In this document: in pieces, positions 45,701 through 58,897 of the stretch
Layout: each line of letters begins with the position of its first letter
Numbering within the stretch: position 1 is the stretch's first letter
Origin: Silene conica
Taxonomy: Eukaryota > Streptophyta > Magnoliopsida > Caryophyllales > Caryophyllaceae
DNA length: 64,000 nucleotides
Direction: 5' to 3'
Assembly: GCA_029255685.2 (NCBI GenBank)
Contig: CM055314.2
Span: 9,380,399 to 9,444,398 of the forward strand
The notes under the pieces: generated by a model
The model's database searches: none
Told to the model about the DNA's origin: nothing
Seen by the model: only the letters and a program-made list of their open reading frames with translations
Made by a program: the position numbers and the translations under genes

Positions 45701-48700
45701 TACTAAATCCAACTCCAACAATATAAAATATTTTATAACTAATTATTCTTTAATATAAAATTACATGTTCAAATAGTACGAAAGATAGAGAGTAAAACCG
45801 TCTCAACATTAATTATTAACAACAATTAAATAACGAGCGATATAAAATGTATAAGTAATAATTACATTAAATATATTTCTCAAACACGTACACCGATCTG
45901 TATAAATCGTAACTAATTAAATAGCTTATACATTCAATTAAATAAATACGGTCATAAGATAGAATACCAAACTAGTTAAACTAATTACATTGCTAAGTAA
46001 CAAAGTGTAAACTAATTAAACAACTAATAATAATAATAATAATAATAATAATATTAAAAATATACAACCAGAATCAACCAACATGAAATTGTAATAATCT
46101 ACGCAGCCATAGAATTACAATATAGGCAATAAGACAACTCAACACCGACTAACCCATGAAAATAATACGAAAACTAGTCGTACAACCCAAACGTGACAGC
46201 CTCCCAAACCAGTCCCATAACTTCCCTATTACCGTCCGAACCACCACCAACCCACGGTGGTTGACACCCCTGCCCCTTGACGCATCCTTAGACATGAACC
46301 ACGACACCTGACTTGCCCCAAACAGCCCTCGAATCTAGTGACAAAACACCTTGGTTGTGACCACGGTCTGCGATGACCGTCGCGTATAACCCTCGGTAAA
46401 CACGCCCCAAACCCTCTTCTAACACCACTATCTCCACAACCCATCACCCCACTCGACACCTTACCTTACCCATGACCCCCTGGTGGTAAGCACCAGGCTT
46501 CGACCTCACTCACGCCTTCGGAACCAGCCGTCCCAAACCGCAGACACTACCCATACCCCCCTGTTTCTGCACTAATGAATAGGCTGTCAAAACAGCCTGC
46601 TCCGGCCACCGTGTACCACCTTAACACCCTCCAACGTCATAAACTATTACACCACTACCATAACTGATGGCCCACGACACAAATTAGACCAACCCATACA
46701 CGGATAAGTCACAATAACGAACAAAAGTAAAATACGCAGAAAAAAAAAACAGAGTATAAACAACGTCATGACTGTCGACATTAACGGCTGCTTTAATGCC
46801 ACCCACGGTGGTCCTATGGCGGTATAATGATGGCAAACATGTTATTTATATCACAAGGATTACGTATAACTATAAAGCTCAGATATAACGATATGCAAGG
46901 GTAAATTAAATTACTTACGAACTTGATGCAGTGCAAAGGTAAGATCGTATTGTATGTTATTACTGCTGCGTTTTTCTCCTTCAACTGACGGTTTCCAGGT
47001 CGTTTGTTTTTCATCTAGGTAGGGTTGTGTAGGCAGAAGAGGTGGGTGGTAAGGGTTCATACGAGATGTGGAGGCAGGATAGGAGGTGGAGTTGATTAGG
47101 GTTTATGTGAGGGTGAAGTCGATGTAGTGTAGTACTAAGTCGATAGAATTAAGGTGTGGTGATAGGGTTTACATAGATGGGTTATATCGATGGGTGGGTT
47201 AGAATTAGGGTTTGATAACACGGTTCTCAAAAACTTATACTCAAATCCCGACTCATAACTTAAAATCAACACGACATACAAGTAGTTATACTAATTAAAT
47301 TACGTACTCTAGTAGTAGTAGTAAATATTAATTAAATAAATTATAAAATTATCAACACTTACATAAGAATATATAAAAATTAGGATTTAAATATAATTAC
47401 GAGTTAAATAATAAATAATAAAACAAGTATAGATGAGGGATAAATAAAAAAAATAAGAAATATATTTAATTATAAATATATTATCAAAATCAAAGAAATA
47501 CGAACGAAATGTCATTTTATGAAATAATCGTCAAATATAAGATGATTATGAAATATGAAATAATCGTAAAAATACGATTTATAAAATAATAGCAGTTTAC
47601 GTAAAATACTTTATAAACATTCTATTTGAAATACTCGTATGAAACACGGTTTGACTGCCGTTGACCGAGGCTAAAAATACTGGGTATTACAAGGACCTTC
47701 GTAACAAGGACATGTCAAGTCATCGTGACATTAAAGAAGAGGATGATGATGAGGATGAAGAATATGAGGATGACAAGAAAGATGGTGGGAAACCCCCCAA
47801 GAATGATCTAAGTGCCTACACCGAAAAGAAGCTGCAAGACTTGATAGCCAACACGATCAAGAACCAGCTAGGTGAAAGTTCCTTCAACGGTCTTCGATAT
47901 GTGAAGCCATATACAAAGAGGATCGATGTCTTACGCATGCCTACCAGATATCAACCTCCCAAGTTCCAACAATTCGATGGAAAAGGCAACCCCAAGCAAC
48001 ACATTGCTCACTTTGTGGAGACGTGCAATAACGCCGGGACAGATGGAGACTTGTTGGTGAAGCAATTTGTTCGTTCCCTCAAAGGCATCGCATTTGATTG
48101 GTACACAGATCTAGGTTCTGAGTCGATTGACAGTTGGGACCAGATGGAGAATGAGTTCATGAACAGGTTCTATAGTACAAGGCGCATAGTCAGTATGAGT
48201 GAACTAACCAACACAACTCAATGGAAAGATGAAGCTGTTGTGGAATACATCAATTGTTGGCGTGCACTAAGTCTGGAATGCAAGGATCGTTTAAGCGAGA
48301 CTTCAGCAGTCGGTATGTGCATCAATGGAATGAAGTGGGAGCTCTTATACATCTTGAATGGGATCAAGCCCAAAAGCTTTCAAGAGTTGGCTACTCGTAC
48401 TCATGATATGGAGGTAACGATCAATGCTCGGAACAAGACAAAATCATCTTCCTCTAAGCCCTCTGGCGAGAAGAAAGAGTTCAAGAAAACCGACAAGAGT
48501 TCTAAGGGTTCATCCAAGGAAACTATGACAGTTACCACCAGTAATGCGCCTGTCAAAATCTCTGCAAAACCAAAGTATGACAAAAAGAAGGAGACATATG
48601 CCAAGGACTTCAAGCATGATAAACCAACATTGAAGGATTTGCAGAACAAGAAATATCCGTTTCCTGATTCAGATCTTTCAGGCATGCTCGACGACTTGTT

Positions 48701-50588
48701 GGAAAAGAATGTCATTCAGTTGCCAGAATCAAAACGTCCTGACCAAGCAAATAGGACGACAGATCCCAACTACTGTCGTTACCATCGTTTAGTCAGTCAT
48801 CCACTAGAGAAGTGCATAACCCTCAAAGAAAAGATTATGCAATTAGCAAAGGATGGGAAGATCATCTTGGATCTTGATGAGACAATGACAACAAATCACA
48901 CCAGCGTGACGGTTGAAGGATTTGACATGCCAATCATGGAATGCTCGAATATGATGGTCCCTTATAAGCAAGAAGAAATATGTGTGATACAATTTGGAAG
49001 CCTGGAGCCTGCAATGTTCCGAGTTCAAAGGTTGATATCACCGCCGCAAAATAAAACTCAAGGCGCGATTGCAACCATGGAGGCCAACATTGATGATGAT
49101 AGCGAAGGTTGGACATTGGTGACACGAAAGAAGCCAAGGAAGCAAGTGAAACCACAAAATCAACAACCTACACCTCGCAAAAGAAAACAAACTAAGACGA
49201 GAGGCTCACGACGCTCTAAAGGCAAGAAGAAATCAAAGAAGGTGATCAAATCACATGTCCTTCCAATTGATTTGTTAGAGCAACAACCTCTGGCTCCTAT
49301 CATTCTTGAAGAGTTTTTCCCTGAAGGCTATCTCAACAAGGTTTCTGTCAATACTGTTGGGGTGACTGATGAAAGTGAAAGGGATAAAGAAAAAGATGGT
49401 AATCCAGACTCCGTGGCATTGGAAACCTCAAAGCAATCCCAAGACATTAAAGTGTTAGCCATTCTTAATGCTCTTCCTAAGCGAATGGGATGGAAGCAAA
49501 TGTTTCACCTTCCCGAGGAGATGCGTCATCAAGTCGTCCATGCTCTTCAAAACCCAGGATTGTATGAGGAAAAGTTGAAAGACGCAGGGGAGCCTGCAGA
49601 GCAAGAAAACAAATGCGTGTCTTGCAACACCGCCTTATCTTTTTCTGATGAAGACTTGTTGCTTGGATCAAAGCTTCACAATAGGCCGTTGTATGTATCT
49701 GGTTATATAAGAGGCAAGAGGGTGAACCGTATCTTGATCGATGGAGGCTCTGGTGTGAATCTCATGCCGAAGACAACCATGATTGAGTTAGGCATTACAA
49801 TGGATGAATTGTCTAGTAGCCGAACAATAATTCATGGCTTCAACTTGAATGGCGAGCGTGCTGTTGGCATAATTTGTGTAAATCTTAGCATGGAGGATTT
49901 ATCTTCTGACACTTTGTTTCATGTTATTGATGCGAAGATCTCGTTCAAATTGTTGTTAGGTCGGCCTTGGAAGCATGAGAATGGTGTGGTCGCTTCAACT
50001 CTCCATCAATGTCTAAAATATTATCGTGGAAGTGAGCGAAAGATAAATGGTGATGTGAAACCCTTTAATAAGGTTGATTCATTCTTCGCGGATGCAAAGT
50101 TTTTTGAAGAAAATGTCACTTCAAGTGAATTTTTACCATCCACTATTTCATCAACTGGGAAAGGAGGCAAAGGGAAAAGGGTTGAGAACTCTCCAAAGAC
50201 TCATGTCAATGATGTAAAGATGGAAGTAGGACAAAGTAGCCAATCACAGAACAATGACAAGGTTAGTCTTGAAGCGCCAGCTAAGGAAAAAGGTCCACAA
50301 AAAAGTCCAACTCCGGTGCTTCGGTATATTCCAAAGTCACAACGCAAGGAGGGTGAAAGTCCTTTTGCTGAATGTCATAGTTCAAAGACAGTGGCCAAAG
50401 AAAAAGTTAAGTCCAGCCATGTAGTTACGCAAGAGTGGATGGTGAAACTCGTCACCCCTCTACCTGGCACGGCTGAAAAACAGGTGGTGAAATATGCTCC
50501 TGCAGGGTTTGTTCCATCATCAACCAAAGTATCTCAAGGGCAAGAAAGCGGCGTTTTCAACTCCAATGCATATAAATTGTTGGCTAAA

Positions 50589-52235
50589 TGATAACTCCGT
50601 TATCTACGCGCTTTCCATACCTCAAAACTCTTTCTCGTAGCCCGTTTTCTTACTTTTTATGTGCTTTTCCGTGTTTAATTTGCATATAACGCTCAACTTG
50701 CCTTTCGGGGAGCTTGTTTCGGGTTTTGGTTGTATTTGTCGATTTTTGTAGGGATAACGGACCCATTTGACAACCTAAGGCCCAACACAAACCTATGGAT
50801 AGCCCAAAACAGAGAAATAAGGAAGTATTCTGAAGGCACCGTAAGAACCGTGCCGTTCCTCTCCAGGGAAGAAGGAACCGTGCTCTCCTAGCCGTGCCGT
50901 GCCGTTCTTTGCCGTGCCGTTCCTCTCCAGGGAAGAAGGAGCCGTGCCCTCCGTGCCGTGCCGTGCGGTTCTTGCCGTGCTCAGCTCCCTTGCTTTTTGC
51001 GCGGATCTTCATTTACTTGAACGACAATGTTTTGGGTCGTTTTGCCTATTTGTAACCTAGTATATAAGCACTTTTCCTTCTCTTTTTACTGTACACCTAC
51101 CTCTAGTTCAAGTTTTTAGTAAGAGAAACTCATTTTCCTTTGTAATTTGCAACAAACCCTTAATCAATTTCAATAGTTATCAAGTTTCCTTAGTTCATTT
51201 TTGCTTCATTGTTCTTCCTTGTTCTTCCTAGTTGGTATATATCTTATCTCTTTCTTTATTTTGTCATTTGTTTACATTTTAGTTAATTTAGTAGTTTGAA
51301 TTTTGCACTTAGCTTGTTCCCAAAGTTTCTTCCTTTGTGCTTGATTTTTGTTTGTTTTGATTTATTTTGCCTTAGATCATTGTTGTAGTTGGTTTTTGCA
51401 TGTTTGATAGTAAGAATTTATCCTTAATCATGTTTAATTATAAAGTATCATCTTTTGTTATGAATTTGACTTTCTTAGTTATGACTAGTGAGTAGTCTCT
51501 TACTAGGACTCGATTAGCTCCATCATGGGTGTTTCATTTTATTGATTTCTCACTATACTAGTCCTTGGGTTTGGCTTGTGAGGGTAGACTTGGGGATTTG
51601 GCTTGTTTATGGGTTATTGCGGGTTTCATTGACTCTAGACCCATGTCCATCGGCGAAAGTCGGTTAGGTTGGGAGTCGGGGTGACTTGTTTGACCTTAAT
51701 GTCTACCTAGGTTGAGACCGAAAGGGAGAACCGAGGGAGGACCCCCTAGTCTAGCGTTTGAATTCGACCTTCGAGAGGAGGGGATGGATGACCCGGAAAC
51801 CAACATGGGTATTTAACTTAGGACATCGACTTTCGAACCCGAGAGGGGGGTTAGTCGGGATTGCTAGTGTCTTATAGTGAGCCCGAGAGGGAGTCTATGA
51901 GCGAATTAGAGGTGTTTTCCCCCTTATAACCCATACCCGTTGACTAGTAAAGAGAGATCATAATCATGAATACTTATGGTGGAGTGAAATCGGGTCCTAG
52001 GCCTTTTCTCTATTGAATTACATCCATTTCTTTCACTTGTTATTGTTAGTTTATTTAATTTACCTTGTTATTTCATACTTAGCTTATTTGTAGTTATTCA
52101 TCTCAACCATCTCATTGTCGACTTAGCTAAACTCATAACTTGAATAGCTAGTATTGCGATTTTAGCTCCCTGTGAATCGACCCTCGAGTGCTACTTCGTC
52201 AACCGTGCACTTGCGGTATTAAAACATCCACATCA
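50589..52235 (+). repeat. 5' LTR of the Athila element
   Basis: 1,647 bp from TGATAACTCCG to CACATCA. A TATATAAG box lies at 51061-51068, so transcription would start near 51090. A GC-rich stretch with CCGTGCCGTGCCGTTC-type repeats occupies about 50845-50985, upstream of the TATA box, in the U3 region. The primer site TGGCGCCGTTGCCGGGGA (52242-52259) follows, as known for Athila (tRNA-Asp). Confidence 0.92.
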
Positions 52236-52241
52236 AGTTTT

Positions 52242-52259
52242 TGGCGCCGTTGCCGGGGA
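52242..52259 (+). promoter_or_regulatory. tRNA-Asp primer-binding site of the Athila element
   Basis: TGGCGCCGTTGCCGGGGA is complementary to the 3' end of plant tRNA-Asp, with six bases between it and the LTR end. Confidence 0.85.
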
Positions 52260-52379
52260 GCCAATAATTGCATATTAGCCAATTTTAGTTTAGTCTAGAC
52301 TAAGTCATAGTTAACTTTGCACACTCCGGTGTGCCATCTTTGTTATTGATCTTTTTCTTTGAGTGTGTAGGTTTATTGC

Positions 52380-55130
52380 ATGAGTAGAAGAACTCGCAAG
52401 GTCCAACCACAATATCCTATAGACCTTGAGATAGAAGCTACCGCAAGACGCCTCAACGCCTTGAAAAGAAGGGGGTTGATTGAAGTCCCAATTGAGGAGG
52501 TAACATCATTCGGAGAGAGTTCTCAACCTTCACCTTTTGAGAATCCTTTCCACATTCCCGAGGAAGATACAATGGTAGACCCCGAACCCGTCGCCATGAG
52601 AGACCGTTTAGCCCCAAAAACGGTTGTAAACCCGAGCATAGTTAAACCTCCAATCCAAGCCAACAACTTTGAGTTGAAGGCAACTTTGTTACAACTTGTA
52701 CAAGGGAATCAATTTGGTGGAGGAGCCACCGAAAATCCTAACGAGCACATTAACGACTTTCTCGATAGTTGTGAGATGTATAAGGCCAATGGTGTGAGTG
52801 ATGATGCCCTCCGTTTAAGGCTCTTTCCGCATTCCTTGAGGGGAAGTGCCAAGGAATGGCTTAAGAGTTGTGAACCGGAGTCATTGAAGACTTGGGATGA
52901 TGTCTCAAAGGCCTTTCTCAATAAGTACTTTCCACCGCAACGAACCGCAAGGATCAAGAGTGAACTTCAAGGCTTCACACAATTAGATGATGAGACGCTT
53001 TACGAGGCGTGGGAGAGGTATAAAGCTTTGCAAAGGTTGTGCCCACACCACGGAATCGGAGAGGATGAGCTCATAAACAACTTCTATGAAGGACTCAACA
53101 ATGAAATGAAGATGAATCTTGATTCGGGTTCCGGAAAGGGAGCATTAGATAAGATAGATCACAAGACCGCCAAGGGATTGATTGAAGAGATGGCTTCTAG
53201 AACCTTTCATTGGAGTCATGATAGGCATAAGAGAAAAGGGAAGTCGAGTGTAGAGACGGCGAGTAACCTTGAGGTCAAAGGGTTGATAGACGTATTGAAG
53301 CAACAAGTCGCCTTGTTGAGTGTTAACAAGAACCAAGCTCACACTTCAAACAATTCATGCTCAAGCCGTCAACAAGTTTATTATTGTGACTTTTGTGGAG
53401 ACCAAGGGCACTCACCCAATGAGTGTCACTTGGTCGGAGGAGATGGAAGTGATATGGAGCAAGTTAACGGGTTGTGGGAGTCAACCCCGGCCCAAAGAGC
53501 CTTCAATAATAATCAATACCATCCGGGCTTGAGAAACCACCCAAACTTTTCATACAATTCCAACAATGCTCAAAATTCAAATTTCCAATCAAAACCACCA
53601 CAAAATCCAAATTTTCAAGCACAAAAAACAAATCCAACTTTCAATAATGCACCACCGGGTTTCCAAGGAAAAACCTTTACTCCTAGACCACCTTTCCAAA
53701 CAAACAACCAACCTTTCCAAACAAACAACCAACCTTTCCAACAAAACCAACAATTCCCTCAACCACAACAACAATCCTTCCAACAACCTTTTCCACAACA
53801 ACAAACACTACCAAAAACCAATCTTGAATCGATGATGGAGCAACTCATGACCAACCAAAATCAATTCATAACCACCTCCAACCAAAGGCAAGATGACACT
53901 ACCACTTCCATTAACCAATTGAGAAGCCAAATGCAAGCTTCTCAAAGAATAACCGACAACCAAATCAACCAATTGGCCACTCAAGTGAGTAACATGCAAG
54001 GTCCCAACGGAAGATTTCCGGGAAAGACCGAAGAGAACCCAAAGATCGTGAACTCTATTCACTTGAGAAGCGGGAGAGAATTGGATGATCGGGTACCGGT
54101 AAAGAAGAGAAAGAGTAGTGTTGACAAACAAGAGAAGGTGGTTGTTGAGACTAGCAAGGAGCCGGAAGAAGACCTTGTGGAGATAGTGGTGGAAACACCA
54201 ATGGTAATTGATGAGCCAAAGAAGGGGGTTGAAGACCCAAAGCCGAGTGTTGTGAAACCTTTTGTGCCTCAAATTCCATTCCCACAAAGGTTAGCGAGAG
54301 CAAAGCTTGAACAAAAGTATGGGAAGTTCTTGGACTTGATGAAAGACGTGAACATTACAATTCCATTTCTTGATGCCATTAAGGAGATCCCGACTTATGG
54401 CAAATTCTTGAAGGATTTGGTGTCTAACAAGAACTCCCTAAATGCTTTTCAAACGGTGAATGTGTCAAAGGAGTGTAGTGCCATACTAATGAATGGAGCT
54501 CCTACCAAGCTTGAAGACCCCGGGAGTTTTTCTATCCCATGCCTAGTTGGTGATGTCCGAGTTGAGAGAGCTCTATGCGATTTGGGGGCAAGTATTAGCC
54601 TCATGCCTTTAAAAATTTTCAAGAAGTTGAAGGGCTTTGAGCTTTCTCCAACAAGAGTTTCTCTCCAACTAGCGGATAGATCGGTAAGATACCCAATGGG
54701 GCTTGTGGAGGATGTGCCACTAAAAGTTGGAAAGATAATCATCCCATGTGACTTTTATGTCATGGATATGCCCGATGACACCAATGTTCCCATCATTTTG
54801 GGGCGCCCATGCCTTGCCACGGGAGGTGCCCTCATTGATGTCAAAAACGGGAAGCTATCTTTACAAGTTGGGGATGATAAAGTGGAGTTTTCTCTAGATA
54901 AAGCTATGAGTGAGCCCTCGGAGGGAAAAGCATGCTACATGGTAGATGTCCTTGAAGATTGTGTGGACAAGAAATTCAATGAAGGGGATGCTAGCTTGCA
55001 AGGGTTCCTAGAAGGAAAAGTGAGAGATTGCAAAGAACATAGGGAGTATGCCATGGCTATGGAGGCAACTCCCTTGGAGGAGCCGAACAAGAGATTTGAA
55101 AGCTTGAAGAAGGATGGTAAAGAAGAGGAG
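52380..55130 (+). mobile_element. Athila gag and protease region
   Basis: Starts with MSRRTRKVQPQYPI after the leader. A Ty3 gag domain (PNEHINDFLDSCEMYKANGV, LFPHSLRGSAKEWL) is followed by a zinc knuckle CDFCGDQGHSPNEC (near 53385). Then come an Asn/Gln-rich stretch with repeated PFQTNNQ, Lys/Glu-rich linkers, the conserved PQIPFPQRL motif and the aspartic protease ALCDLGASISLMP (near 54570). This is the normal order for Athila gag-pro. RT follows directly downstream. Confidence 0.92.
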
Positions 55131-58049
55131 AGATCCACGCCTCCTCAAGTGGAGTTGAAACCTCTTCCTTCCACTCTTAAACATGTTTTTCTTGGTCCTA
55201 ATGACACTTACCCCATTATTGTTAATAGTGCACTCAATGACATTGAACTTGAAAAATTGTTTGTGGTTGTGAGAAAATACAAAGATGTCATTGGGTACAC
55301 CATTAACGATATCAAGGGTATTAGTCCCTCTTTTTGCACTCACCGCATCCATCTAGAGCATGAGGATTCATCATCCATAGAGCCTCAACGCCGCCTTAAC
55401 CCCACCATGAAGGAGGTGGTTAGAAAGGAGGTGTTGAAGCTTTATGATGCTAGCATAATTTACCCAATTTCCGATAGTGCATGGGTTAGCCCGGTTCATG
55501 TTGTACCCAAGAAGGGTGGTGTCACGGTAGTGACAAATGAGAACAATGAGTTGATCCCAACAAGAGTCACAACGGGGTGGAGGATGTGTATCGACTATAG
55601 GCGCCTCAATAAGGCAACTAGGAAAGACCACTTCCCCCTTCCTTTTATTGATCAAATGTTGGAGAGACTTGCCCAACACTCTCATTTTTGCTATCTTGAT
55701 GGATTTTCGGGATTTTTCCAAATCCCAATCCACCCCAACGACTAAGAGAAAACCACATTCACTTGTCCATTTGGTACATTTGCATATAGGCGCATGCCCT
55801 TTGGGTTATGTAATGCGCCGGCCACATTTCAAAGATGCATGTTAGCTATTTTCTCGGAGTATGTGGAGGATATCATGGAAGTGTTTATGGACGATTTCTC
55901 GGTTGTAGGCACATCTTTTGATGGGTGTCTAACAAATTTGTCAAAGGTCTTGAAAAGGTGCCAAGAAACCGGTCTAGTTTTGAATTGGGAGAAATGTCAC
56001 TTCATGGTGACATCCGGAGTGGTTTTAGGTCATGTTGTGTCAAGTAAAGGCTTGGAAGTTGATCAAGCCAAGATTGAGGTCATTAAGACTTTGCCCCCTC
56101 CCACTAGTGTCAAGGGTATTCGTAGTTTTTTGGGTCATGCCGGGTTTTACCGGAGGTTTATCAAGGATTTCTCCTTGATTGCCCGACCTTTGACACTTTT
56201 GCTTGGGAAGGATGTGCCATTTGTTTTCTCTAATGAGTGTTTGCTTGCTTTCAATAGGCTCAAGGAAGCTTTGGTCTCCGCTCCGATTATGCAACCACCA
56301 ATTTGGGGTGAGCCGTTCGAGTTGATGTGTGATGCGAGTGATGTGGCGGTAGGTGCGGTTCTTGGCCAAAAGAAGGATGGCAAGCTTCATGCCATTTACT
56401 ATGCAAGCAAAACTTTGGATGATACACAAACCAACTACAACACCACCGAAAAAGAGCTTCTAGCGGTCATATTTGCCATGAACAAGTTCCGTTCTTATTT
56501 GGTGGGTTCTAAGGTGATAGTCCACACGGATCATTCGGCTCTCAAGCATTTGTTGTTGAAGAAAGATACCAAACCAAGGTTAATCCGGTGGATTCTACTT
56601 CTTCAAGAATTCGACATGGAGATTAAAGACAAGAAGGGAACGGAGAACTTGGTAGCGGATCATCTTTCACGTCTTGAGCATGGAAGCTTGGATGAAGCCA
56701 TACCAATCGATGATTCATTTTCCGATGACCAATTATTTGCAATTGCACTTGTGGAAGCCCCTTGGTATGCGGACTTTGTGAATTACCTTGTTTCGGGAAT
56801 CATCCCACATGACTATGACTCGCACAAGAAGAAGAAGTTCTTCCATGATGTCAAGCAATTCTTTTGGGAAGAACCATGTCTCTACAAGTCATGTGCCGAT
56901 GGGATGATCCGGAGGTGTATACGTTATGAAGAAGTGGAATCAATTATCAACCATTGTCATGGTATGCCGAGTGGAGGGCATGGAAGTGCAAGAAAAACCG
57001 CTTCAAGAATCCTTCAATGCGGTTTTTATTGGCCAACATTGTTTCATGATGTGGCCTTACATGTGAAGGGTTGTGACAAGTGTCAAAGAAGCGGTAATAT
57101 AACGAGGAGGCACGAGATGCCGATGAATTTCATTCTTGAAGTGGAAGTCTTTGATGTGTGGGGCATCGACTACCAAGGCCCTTTTCCATCCTCCTATGGA
57201 AATGAGTATGTCCTTGTGGCGGTGGATTATGTAAGCAAGTGGGTGGAGGCAATCCCAACCAAGACTTGTGATTCAAAATCCGTCACTAAGCTTTTACAAA
57301 CCATCATCTTCCCAAGGTTTGGAGTGCCGAGAATTTTGATAAGTGATAGAGGTAGTCACTTCAAGGAGAGGACCTTGGATGCTCTTCTCAAAAAGCATGG
57401 GGTGCAACATAGGCGAAGCCTTGCCTATCACCCCCAAGCCAATGGTCAAGCCGAAATTTCTAACCGCGAGCTCAAAGTAATCTTAGAGAAAACGGTGAGC
57501 CGATCTATGAAAGATTGGGCCATCAAGCTTCACGATGCATTGTGGGCCTATCGCACGGCTTTTAAAACACCGATCGGGGCATCACCTTACCGATTAGTGT
57601 ACGGAAAGTCGTGCCATCTTCCGGTGGAAATGGAACATAGAGCCCATTGGGCTATTCGGCAATTGAACTTTGACTTGAAGAGTGCGGGGGAGAAGAGGCT
57701 CCTTGATATTAATGAGCTTGAAGAGTTCCGGTTAGAGGCATATGAAAGCTCTAGGCTCTACAAGGAGAAGACAAAGCGATTTCACGATAAAGCCATCATC
57801 CGGAGGAAGTTTAAAGAAGGGGACCTTGTTCTCCTATTCAATTCAAGATTTAAGTTGTTTGCGGGAAAATTGAGGTCAAAATGGTCGGGGCCATTTACCG
57901 TTACTCGTGCTTTTCCATATGGGTCGGTGGAGGTGACCGATGGGGAGCAAACATTCAAGGTCAATGGGCAAAGGCTTAAGCATTATATAGCCGGAAGCCC
58001 GATAGTGAAGGAGATATGTGTCGTTACCACTTGCATCATCCATGCTTGA
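55131..58049 (+). mobile_element. Athila RT, RNase H and integrase region
   Basis: Reverse transcriptase is shown by MCIDYRRLNKATRKDHFPLP (near 55585) and [10 protein letters not shown] (near 55880), and RNase H by [16 protein letters not shown] (near 56325). The integrase zinc region has [12 protein letters not shown] and CDKCQRSG, and the core has [17 protein letters not shown] and [10 protein letters not shown] short C-terminal domain ends near 58049. The frame is nearly whole, with about one break. Confidence 0.92.
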
Positions 58050-58897
58050 GTTCTTACTTGAGTTCTTTTGAAGCTTTTCAACAAATGTCCGTGATGTGTG
58101 ACTTAGTCGAGCCTACGACTTAAAACAAGGGCGCTTCATGGGAGGCAACCCATGCAATAAAAGTCATTTTTGCAAGAGAGGAGAAATATGAAGACAAGGG
58201 ATTCGGAAGAGGAGGAGTATTGGTTGTAGAAATGGAGTTTTTGGGTGTGTGTAGAGGTTTGGGGTGTCAAAAAATGAAGAAATGAGAAGTCCTCTGAAGG
58301 CACCGTAGGAACCGTGCTCAACTAGAGCAGGGAAGAAGAAGCCGTGCCCTGGGGGCCGTGCCGTGCCTTGCGTGCCGTGCGGTTCTCAGGCAGGGAAGAA
58401 GGCACCGTGCGCACACTGCCGTGCCGTGCGGTGCCAACCGTGCCTACAGCGTTTTTCGTAAAAAAAAAAAAACAAAAAAAAAAAAAAAAAAGGTCAATAA
58501 CCGCATGGTCCTCAGCACATCCACCATTCACTTCATTTTTCATTCTTTCTTCCTCCTTTTATTCAAAACCTCCATTAAAACACCCTCCTTTCCTCTTAAA
58601 AACTCCTCCAAATCCACCAAATCAACCCAAATTAAAAAGCCAGCACCATTTTCTCAATCTACACTTAATTTGTAACATTTCTATCTTTTCAAAATTCGAT
58701 TTTGGAGATAAAAATTTTACCCAAAAATTTTGTAGATCTGATTTTTTGCCCTCTTATTGACCTTATTTGTTGTTCTTTCTTTTGTAGGAAATTATAAGGA
58801 AGACAAGGGGCAGCTCTAGGTGGAATTTTCGAGCAATTCCGGGCAGTTTCAAAATTTTGGAGTCGGAACACGGTGACGGCTACTCTTTTCCGCTTAT
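58050..58897 (+). other. Spacer between Athila pol and the downstream frame
   Basis: Contains a GC-rich CCGTGCC-type repeat block (about 58298-58445) like that of the LTR, a poly-A run (58459-58490), and a CT-rich leader-like part. A splice acceptor such as TTCTTTTGTAG (near 58787) could serve a spliced RNA for the next frame, as proposed for env-like genes. The sequence alone does not prove this. Confidence 0.55.

Noticed and set aside
46229-46459. Minus-strand open frame in the solo LTR
   Set aside because: No motif, and inside an LTR. It is probably a chance frame in GC-richer sequence.
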